From CAVTWD01 sp963738325 (GTDB lineage: Bacteria; Actinomycetota; Acidimicrobiia; Acidimicrobiales; Ilumatobacteraceae): a DNA stretch of 64,000 nt. Shown here piece by piece: positions 44,055 through 51,618 of the stretch (the stretch's first letter is position 1; each line of letters starts with the position of its first letter). Position numbers and translations under genes: made by a program. The notes below the pieces were generated by a model, which saw only the letters and a list, made by a program, of their open reading frames with translations, made no database searches and was not told the origin of the DNA. The stretch spans positions 1 to 64,000 of the forward strand of contig CAVTWD010000013.1 of NCBI GenBank assembly GCA_963738325.1, given 5' to 3'.

Positions 44055-45779
44055 CTACATCGACGGCTGCTTCGCGATCTCGCCCAAGAACTCGTCGTTC
44101 GAGCGGAACGTCTTCAGCCGGTCCATGAGAAGCTCGAGTCCGGCGGCGGCGGAACCACCTTCGGCCAGGCCCGAGAGGACACGCCGCAGCTTCCACACCA
44201 TCTGGAGTTGCTTGCGGTCGAAGAGGAGTTCCTCGTGGCGGGTGGAGCTGGCGTCGACATCGATGGCCGGGTAGATGCGCCGCTCGGCCAGCTTCCGGTC
44301 GAGGCGCAGCTCCATGTTGCCAGTGCCCTTGAACTCCTCGAAGATGGCGTCGTCCATTCGAGAGTTGGTCTCGACCAGCGCGGTGGCGAGGATCGTGAGC
44401 GAGCCGCCCTCTTCGATGTTGCGGGCCGCACCGAAGAACTTCTTCGGCGGGTACAAGGCGCCGGCGTCGATGCCGCCGGACATGATGCGACCGGTTGCGG
44501 GTGCGGCCAAGTTGTAGGCGCGAGCCAGCCGGGTGATCCCGTCGAGGATGACGACGACGTCCTCGCCCATCTCCACCATGCGCTTGGCCCGTTCGATGGC
44601 GAGCTCGGACACATGGGTGTGCTCTTCGCTCGGGCGGTCGAAGGTAGAGGCGATCACCTCGCCCCGCACCGTCCGGCGCATGTCGGTGACCTCTTCCGGC
44701 CGCTCGTCGACGAGCAGCACCATGAGCTTCACCTCGGGGTTGTTGCGCTCGATCGACGTCGCGATGGTCTTCATGATGAAGGTCTTGCCCGCCTTCGGCG
44801 GCGAGACGATGAGGCCGCGCTGGCCCTTGCCGATCGGCGCAACGAGATCGACGATCCGAGCCGTCATGTTCGTCGGGTCGGCCGGGTTCTCCAGGCGGAG
44901 CTTCTCGTCGGGGAACAGCGGCGTGAGGTCCTCGAACTTGGGCCGGGACCTGACAAGCTCGGGATCGGCGCCGTTCACGGTGTCGATCCGCAGCAACGCC
45001 GGGTTCTTCTCGTTGCGCCCGGCGGGCCGGCTCGCGCCGGTGACGTGATCGCCCTTGCGCAGGCCGAACTGCCGGCTCTGCTTCACGGACACGTAGACGT
45101 CGTCGCGGCTCGGCAGGTAGCCATTGACGCGGAGGAAGCCATAGCCCTCGTCGCGGAGATCGAGGTAGCCGGCCACCTCGACGGGCTCGCCGACGAACTG
45201 GTCCTCCGGGCGGCCCTCGGGCTGCACGCGGTCCGCCCCCTGCGGACCCTCGCCGCGGTTGCGGTCGCGGTTGCGGCGGCGGCGGCGGCGACCCCCCTGA
45301 CCCTCCTCGCGAGGTGCCGCCCCGTCCGTCCCGGGCAACGCCGTCTCGACGGCGCGCGCCTCGGTCGAGACGGCCGCCTCGACTGCCATAGTGGCCGGCG
45401 CGGGTTCCTGGCCATCGACGACGAGCTCCCATTCGGCCGGCGGTTCGGCCTCCACATCGAGGGGCCCCTCGGCCGCCACGCTGGCCGCCGCTTCGACGAT
45501 GGCTTCGGCCGCCGCCACCGCGGAAGCCTCGCGCTCGTCCACCGCCGCTGTCTCAGCCGGGTCGTGCTTGACGCGAGTCGCCTCGCCGTTGCCCGGCACC
45601 GCGGCGCCCGCACCGCTCTCGTCGCCGCGGACCTGCTCGAGGATCCGGTCGATGATGTCCGCCTTCTTGGTCCGCGAGTTCGCTTTCACACCGAGGGCCG
45701 AGGCGATGGTGATCAGCTGCTCGCGGTCCTTGCTCTCCAGAACAGAGCGCTCCAGAGCCTCTGGGGACTCCACGCTCAT
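44055..45779 (-). CDS. rho: transcription termination factor Rho
   Basis: A 574-residue Rho. The ATG at 45779 (MSVESPEALERSVLESKDREQL) begins the Rho N-domain. A long acidic then arginine-rich insert (about residues 55-175) is characteristic of Actinobacteria. The RNA-binding cold-shock-like domain is GYGFLRVNGYLPSRDDVYVS. The ATPase core has RGLIVSPPKAGKTFIMKTIA (Walker A), VVVILDGITRLARAYN (Walker B), and the Q/R-loop region. It is a hexameric RNA helicase that ends transcription. Followed by rpmE as is standard. Confidence 0.97.
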   Translation of the reverse strand: MSVESPEALERSVLESKDREQLITIASALGVKANSRTKKADIIDRILEQVRGDESGAGAAVPGNGEATRVKHDPAETAAVDEREASAVAAAEAIVEAAASVAAEGPLDVEAEPPAEWELVVDGQEPAPATMAVEAAVSTEARAVETALPGTDGAAPREEGQGGRRRRRRNRDRNRGEGPQGADRVQPEGRPEDQFVGEPVEVAGYLDLRDEGYGFLRVNGYLPSRDDVYVSVKQSRQFGLRKGDHVTGASRPAGRNEKNPALLRIDTVNGADPELVRSRPKFEDLTPLFPDEKLRLENPADPTNMTARIVDLVAPIGKGQRGLIVSPPKAGKTFIMKTIATSIERNNPEVKLMVLLVDERPEEVTDMRRTVRGEVIASTFDRPSEEHTHVSELAIERAKRMVEMGEDVVVILDGITRLARAYNLAAPATGRIMSGGIDAGALYPPKKFFGAARNIEEGGSLTILATALVETNSRMDDAIFEEFKGTGNMELRLDRKLAERRIYPAIDVDASSTRHEELLFDRKQLQMVWKLRRVLSGLAEGGSAAAGLELLMDRLKTFRSNDEFLGEIAKQPSM

Positions 45780-46020
45780 CAGGCACCTACTTTCCCGGGG
45801 GTCACCGGATTGTGGCTGTCCGACCGTCGACCGCTTCCAGTCGTGCCCCGTGTGCCGGCTCCCGATCGACGACCTGCAGCCGTGACGCAACCCGAAGGCG
45901 ACGGTGCGTAGGGCTATCTCACCCGCTCGAAATGGATGAAGCCGCCCCGCTCGGCATCCCGAGCACCCTCACCTTACCGATGCGACGCGGAGCCAGCAAC
46001 ATCACGGCTCCCGCCAGGGG

Positions 46021-47415
46021 TCACGGCCGAGCCAGCGATCCCAGGTAGGCCTGGACGGCGGCGAGGTCGTTGGGCAGCGCGACGCTGCGCTCGGGCCGCT
46101 CGAAGAGATCCGCGAGATGAGCCGGGAGGGGCGGACGGACCCCGGTGGCCAGCGCCACCGCATCGGGGAACTTGGCGGGGTGGGCGGTGGCCAGCACGAC
46201 CGTGGGCACGTCGGGATCGTGGGTGACGACCCGCGCCGCCTCGATCCCCACGGCGGTGTGCGGATCGACCAGGAGTCCGGCCTCACGGTACGTCTCGGCG
46301 ATCACCGCGACGGTGCGGTCGTCGTCGCAACGCGCCCCTGCGAACACACTCGTGAGCACGTCGAGCTGGTCGGCCTCGAGGGCGAGGGACCCGGTGGCCC
46401 GGAAGCGGTGGAGCTGCTCGGCCGTGAGCCCCCCGTCGCGATGGTTCAGCTCGAACAGAAGCCGCTCGAAGTTCGAGCTGACTTGGATGTCCATGCTCGG
46501 GCTCAACGTCGGCACCACCACGCTGGTCGTCATCAGCCCACTGGCGAGCAAGCGCGTGAGGATGTCGTTGCGATTCGAACCGATCACGAGCTGCTCGACG
46601 GGAAGCCCACTCCGGTGCGCCATCCAGCCGGCGAGGGCGTTGCCGAAGTTGCCGGTGGGCACGCTGAAGCGGATCGGACGCCCACCTGGGCCACCCGCGA
46701 GCGACTGCGCCGCAGTGACGTAGTAGACGGCTTGCGCCATGACGCGGGCCCAGTTGATGGAGTTGGCCGCCGAAAGGCGATGGCGCTCACGGAAGGCGTC
46801 GTCCGCGAGCATGGCCTTGACGAGGTCCTGGCAGTCGTCGAAGGTGCCGTCGACGGCGACGGGGTGGACGTTGGCGTCCTCGACCGTCGTCATCTGCCGC
46901 CGCTGTACGTCGCTGACGCGCCCGGCGGGGTACAGCACGACGATGTCGATGGCCTCCGAGCGCCGCACGCCCTCGATGGCGGCAGGGCCGGTGTCGCCCG
47001 ACGTGGCGGTCACGATCATGATCCGCTCGCCCCGCTCGGCCAGGACATGGTCGAAGAGCCGACCGACCAACTGGAGGGCGACGTCCTTGAAGGCGAGGGT
47101 CGGGCCGTGGAAGAGCTCGAGCAGCCATTCGTTGTCGCCGAGCTGCACGAGCGGGCACACCGAGGGATGGCCGAAGCCCTTGTAGGCGTCGGCCACGATG
47201 GCCCGGAAGTCCTCCGCGCCGAGGTCGCCCTCGACGTATGGCCACATGATCTCGGCCGCCGCCGACGCGTAGGAGGTGCGCGGGGCCAGCGGCGGCAGCG
47301 CCGGCCACGTCTCGGGCACGTACAGGCCGCCATCGGCGGCGAGGCCGGCGAGCAGCACGTCCGCGAACCCGAGGACCGGGGCCCGGCCCTGGGTGGAGAC
47401 GTACTTCACGCCCAC
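46021..47415 (-). CDS. thrC: threonine synthase
   Basis: A 464-residue PLP enzyme of the longer threonine synthase type. It begins MGVKYVSTQGRAPVLGFADVLL. The PLP lysine is in HGPTLAFKDVALQLVG; TATSGDTGPAAIEG binds phosphate. FSVPTGNFGNALAGWMAHRSG is also typical. It converts O-phosphohomoserine to threonine. It lies four bases after hom on the same strand, so hom-thrC is an operon. The thrB gene that usually follows is missing; a 241-base gap leads to rho instead. Confidence 0.95.
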   Translation of the reverse strand: MGVKYVSTQGRAPVLGFADVLLAGLAADGGLYVPETWPALPPLAPRTSYASAAAEIMWPYVEGDLGAEDFRAIVADAYKGFGHPSVCPLVQLGDNEWLLELFHGPTLAFKDVALQLVGRLFDHVLAERGERIMIVTATSGDTGPAAIEGVRRSEAIDIVVLYPAGRVSDVQRRQMTTVEDANVHPVAVDGTFDDCQDLVKAMLADDAFRERHRLSAANSINWARVMAQAVYYVTAAQSLAGGPGGRPIRFSVPTGNFGNALAGWMAHRSGLPVEQLVIGSNRNDILTRLLASGLMTTSVVVPTLSPSMDIQVSSNFERLLFELNHRDGGLTAEQLHRFRATGSLALEADQLDVLTSVFAGARCDDDRTVAVIAETYREAGLLVDPHTAVGIEAARVVTHDPDVPTVVLATAHPAKFPDAVALATGVRPPLPAHLADLFERPERSVALPNDLAAVQAYLGSLARP

Positions 47416-47419
47416 CTCG

Positions 47420-48727
47420 TCATACCGGCGCCGCGCCCGCGCCGATCACGCGCAGGATTCCGCCCACTCGGCGTACGACCTCGAGGTGACGGAGATCGCG
47501 CAGGGTGGCTTGCACGTCGGACTCGCGTGCGTCATGGGTGATGAACACCAACCGGGCGTCATCGCCGAGACCTTCCTGCTCCGCAGCGCGGATGCTCACA
47601 CCGTGTTGCGCGAACACGCCGGTCACGGCGTGGAGCACGCCCGGCCGGTCGACGACCTCGAGGGGGAGGTAGTACTCGGCCGTCGTGGTGTCGATGGGAC
47701 GGATCCGCGCTCGTGCGAAGGAGCCGAGCGAGGCGTGCGTCTCCTTCCCGAGGTTCACCGACGCGTCGATGAGGTCGCCGAGCACGGCGCTCGCCGTGGG
47801 CCGCCCGCCGGCGCCGCGGCCGTAGAACATGAGCTGTCCGGCGGCGGCCCCCTCGACCATCACCGCGTTGAAGCTCTCCCGCACGCTCGCGAGCGGATGC
47901 TCGCGGGGCAACATCGCGGGATGCACCCGCACCGACACCTCCGTCGTCCGCGGGTCCTGCTCCGCGATGGCCAGCAGCTTCACGACGTAGCCGAGCCGAT
48001 CGGCGACGGCGATGTCACCGGGGGTCACCCGGCTGATGCCCTCGTGGTAGACGTCGCCGGCGACGACCCGCACGCCGAAGGCGATGCTGGCGATGATGGC
48101 CGCCTTCGCCCCGGCGTCGTAGCCCTCGACGTCGGCGGTCGGGTCCCGCTCCGCGAATCCGAGCCGCTGGGCCTCCGCCAGCGCGGTGGCGTAGTCGGCG
48201 CCTTCTTCGCTCATCCTCGTGAGGATGTAGTTGGTGGTGCCGTTGACGATCCCGAGCACCCGCAGGATCGGCTCGCCGGCCAGGCTCTCGCGCAGGATCC
48301 GCACGATCGGGATCCCGCCGGCCACCGCCGCTTCGAAGAGGAGGTCCCGGCCGGCGTTCTCGGCCGCGGTGAAGAGCTCGGCGCCGACGTTGGCGAGCAA
48401 CTCCTTGTTGGCGGTCACCACCGGCTTGCCGTTGGCGAGTGCCCGCAGGATCAGCTCACGGGCCGGCTCGACGCCGCCGATCACCTCGACGACGACGTCG
48501 ATGTCAGGGTCCTCCACGACCTCCGTGGCATCGCGGGTCAGAATCGACTCGGAGACCGACACGGCGCGCTCCCGAGCGAGGTTGCGCACGGCGACCCGAG
48601 CCACCTCGAGGCGCACCCCTGCCCGAGCCTCGATGGCATCGGCCCGCTCCTCCATGAGCGCCACCAGCGCGGCGCCCACGTTGCCGCAGCCGAGCACGCC
48701 GACCCGCACGACGTTGCCGTTCTCCAC
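47420..48727 (-). CDS. hom: homoserine dehydrogenase
   Basis: A 435-residue NAD(P)-dependent enzyme. Rossmann N-terminus VRVGVLGCGNVGAALVALM; VVTANKELLA; ILRVLGIVNGTTNYILTRM; DVEGYDAGAKAAIIAS with the catalytic lysine region; and a C-terminal ACT domain (DRPGVLHAVTGVFAQHGVSI) for threonine feedback. It reduces aspartate semialdehyde to homoserine. Adjacent thrC and nearby lysA show a grouped aspartate-family pathway. Confidence 0.96.
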   Translation of the reverse strand: MENGNVVRVGVLGCGNVGAALVALMEERADAIEARAGVRLEVARVAVRNLARERAVSVSESILTRDATEVVEDPDIDVVVEVIGGVEPARELILRALANGKPVVTANKELLANVGAELFTAAENAGRDLLFEAAVAGGIPIVRILRESLAGEPILRVLGIVNGTTNYILTRMSEEGADYATALAEAQRLGFAERDPTADVEGYDAGAKAAIIASIAFGVRVVAGDVYHEGISRVTPGDIAVADRLGYVVKLLAIAEQDPRTTEVSVRVHPAMLPREHPLASVRESFNAVMVEGAAAGQLMFYGRGAGGRPTASAVLGDLIDASVNLGKETHASLGSFARARIRPIDTTTAEYYLPLEVVDRPGVLHAVTGVFAQHGVSIRAAEQEGLGDDARLVFITHDARESDVQATLRDLRHLEVVRRVGGILRVIGAGAAPV

Positions 48728-48819
48728 GGTGGGCGAGGGTATCCCTCATGCCGCCGGCTCAGGGGCCGTCTTCGACACCCGCCGTCGGCGTTGGTCCTCG
48801 ACGCAGCGATGGGTGCGTG

Positions 48820-49535
48820 TCAGCCCTTCCGGTAGTCGAAGCTGGCCCTCATGATGGCGTCCGCTGGGATCGGCGCGTGCGCCGAGGGGACGCAGTCGAA
48901 GTGCCACATGTAGAACGCGTTGCGGTAGGGCGAGTAGGCCACGCCGGCCGGCGCATGGGGCATGCCCGCGCTGACGGGGTGCCATGTCGTGCCCTGGTCG
49001 GCCGAGACGATCACCACCTGGTTGCCCACCGCGGCCAAGGTGCCGTTGGGGAGCTGCACGAGGGTCGATGCAACGGGCGAGATCGTGCCGTTGCGGGTGA
49101 CCTGGGTCCAGGTGGCGCCCTTGTCGGTGCTCTTGATGACCCCACCGGACTCGAGCACCCAGTAGAGCGCTCCATCGGGTTTGGAGACGAGCGGTTGACC
49201 CAGGACGCCGCCCTGGTGCACTGGCGCCCATGTCTTCCCGCCGTCGGTCGTGCGGATGGTCCCGGACTCCGGTCCGGACTTGATGCCGAGCAGGTAGGTC
49301 TGTGCGTTGACGACGTATGGACCGGTCGCGAAATTGATGCCCGCGGGGAGCGAAGCCGAGAGGTCGGTCCACGTCTGGCCACCGTCGACGGACCGGTAGA
49401 TGTTGGGCGACTCGTGCCTACTGATGAGCAGCGTCTTGCGGGCCGGGTCGGTGAAGTCCACGCTCACGGCTTCCGTGTGATTGGCATTGCCGAGCGACCG
49501 GAAGGTGGCGCCGTCGGGACGGCCAGAAGGGCCGC
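48820..49535 (-). pseudogene. BNR/Asp-box beta-propeller protein, 5'-truncated
   Basis: About 235 residues of a repeat protein with Asp-boxes: SVDGGQTWTDLS, TTDGGKTWAPVH, STDKGATWTQVT and SADQGTTWHPVS, each about 50 residues apart. The C-terminus ends normally (ADAIMRASFDYRKG). The N-terminus has no start codon and abuts the last codon of argS directly. The intact gene should have a signal peptide and more repeats. Fusion at that point suggests deletion, insertion or misassembly. Such proteins are usually secreted sialidase-like or sortilin-like propellers. Confidence 0.65.
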
Positions 49536-51267
49536 CTACATGCGGTCGGGCGCCTCCATGCCCAGCAAGCCGAGCCCCACGGCCAGCGTGCGCGCCGTCA
49601 GGTCGGCGAGCACGAGCCGGCTGCGCCGGAGCTCCGGATCGCCTGCTCGCAACACGGGGCAGCGCTCGTAGAAGGTCGTGAACGCGGTGGCCAGCTCGAA
49701 CAAGTAGGTGCACAGCCGGTGGGGCTGCGAGCGCTCGACCGCGCCGATGACGGCGCTCGGAAGGGAGAGGAGTTGGAGCGCGAGTTGGCGTTCGGCCGGC
49801 TCCACGACGAGCGGTGGAGCGGTGCCGAGGGTCGCCGCGTCCACTTCGCCTCGCCGGAAGATCGAGCGGATCCGGGCGTGCGCGTACTGGAGATAGGGCC
49901 CGGTGTTGCCGTCGAAGGCGAGCATCCGGTCCCAGTCGAACACGTAGTCCTTGGCCCGGTCGTTGGCGAGGTCGGAGTACTTGACCGCCCCGATCCCGAC
50001 CGCCCCGGCCACGGCGGTGCGCGTGGCGTCGTCGAGCTCGGGGTTCTTCTCGGCGACCACCGCGCCCGCCCGCTCGACGGCCTCGTCGAGCAACTCGATC
50101 AACTTCGACCGCGCCACCCGCCCGCGTACTCAGCATCTTGCGGTCGGCGCCCAGCACCGACCCAAAGGCGACATGTTCGGCCCTGGCCGGCTCGACGAGC
50201 CAGCCGGCCATGCGGCCAACGGCGAACACCATCTCCAAGTGCTCGCGCTGGGGAGCACCCACGACATAGAGGAGGAGGCTGGCATGGCAATCGACGATGC
50301 GGTGGCGGAGGGCGGTGAGATCCGTGGCCGCATAACCGAAGCGGCCGCCTTGCATCTCCACGATGAGCGGCAGCGGGTCGCCGTCCCGGTTCGTGAAGCC
50401 GGGCGGGAAGACGCACAACGAGCCTTCGCTCTCGGTCAGGAGACCCTTCGCGGCCAGCTCGTCGACGACCGAACGCAGCTGCTCGTTGTAGGTGCTCTCG
50501 CCGACAAGGTCGTCGGGGGTCAATAGCACGCCGAGGCGGTCGTACACGGCCTGGAAGTACCGGCCCGACTCCTCCACCAGGATCCGCCACAGCCGCAGCG
50601 TCTCCAGGTCGCCTCCTTGGAGCAGCACCACCCGTTCGCGCGACCGCTCCTTGAACGCGTCTGAGGCGTCGAACTTCTTGCGGGCTTCGCGGTAGAAGCC
50701 GTCGAGGTCGCCGACGGAGAGCTCGTGGGCGGCCTCGTCCTCACCCAGGTCGACCAGGTGCTCGATCAGCATGCCGAACGGCGTCCCCCAGTCGCCGACG
50801 TGGTTGGCCCGCAACACGTCCTGCCCGAGGAAGCCGTGGAGGCGGGCGAGCGCGTCGCCAATGATGGTCGTGCGGAGGTGACCGACGTGCATCTCCTTGG
50901 CCACGTTGGGGGCCGAGTAATCGACGACGACCGGCCCGGGCTCGGGCCGAGGCGGGACGCCGAGGCGGTCGTCGGCCGCGACCGCGGCCAGGAGCCGGCC
51001 GAGGGCCTCGGCGCGTAGGTGGAGGTTGATGAAGCCCGGCCCGGCGATCTCCACTCGTTCGCACAGATCGTCGAGCGCGGCCATGGACACGATCTGCTCG
51101 GCCACCTTGCGGGGCGGCTGCCCGAGTTGCCTTGCCGCGGCCAGGGCGCCGTCGGCTTGGTAGTCGGCGCGGTCGGAACGCCGCACGGCCGCGAGCGAGC
51201 CTTGACCGGCGATTCCCGTGAATGCCGGTGCGAGTCGGTCGGTCAGCAGCCATAGCGGATCGGTCAT
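49536..51267 (-). CDS. argS: arginyl-tRNA synthetase, one frameshift
   Basis: Starts MTDPLWLLTDRLAPAF at 51267. The class I signature HVGHL is in NVAKEMHVGHLRTTIIGD and the KMSKS counterpart in DRKMLSTRAG. The second part (VARSKLIELLDEAVERAG to LGMEAPDRM, stop at 49536) is in another frame; the break is near 50115, one base off. Restored length is about 577 residues, normal. It charges tRNA-Arg with arginine. Being essential, the break is probably a sequence error, unless another argS exists. Confidence 0.93.
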
Positions 51268-51618
51268 GAGCCGTCCATGGTCGGCCGCTCCTCGGCCACG
51301 GTCAAGCCGGATGGGTGAGCAGTCAGCGAGTGACCCGAATCCGTGGTTTGTGCACAGATCGGCGAGGGTTCTTCGTTCCGGCCGGCGCGGGGAGGAAGCA
51401 AGAGTGCTGCACTCTTGCGAGGAGGAGCAACACTGCACGGGACGGAGACCCGTTGAGACATGTGACGAACCGCTGATTCGTGTCATCAGCGAAGGGAGGA
51501 AGGAGACCTTCCCCCGTCGCTTCCCCCCATCGGGGGAGCGCCGGTCGACCAGCGGAGCCGGATCGACCCCCGCCCGAAGACTTGTCACGACGTCTCGAGT
51601 CCGGGCGACCCAGTACGA
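51268..51618. promoter_or_regulatory. argS upstream region with a 21-bp palindrome
   Basis: This 351-base gap upstream of argS and downstream of the CHAT gene has no gene. It contains a perfect 21-base palindrome at 51398-51418 (GCAAGAGTGC-T-GCACTCTTGC). It also has an imperfect dyad at about 51458-51482 (TGTGACGAA and TTCGTGTCA arms). Such symmetry suggests binding sites for a dimeric regulator controlling argS, or a hairpin ending the CHAT transcript. Which regulator is unknown. Confidence 0.45.
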
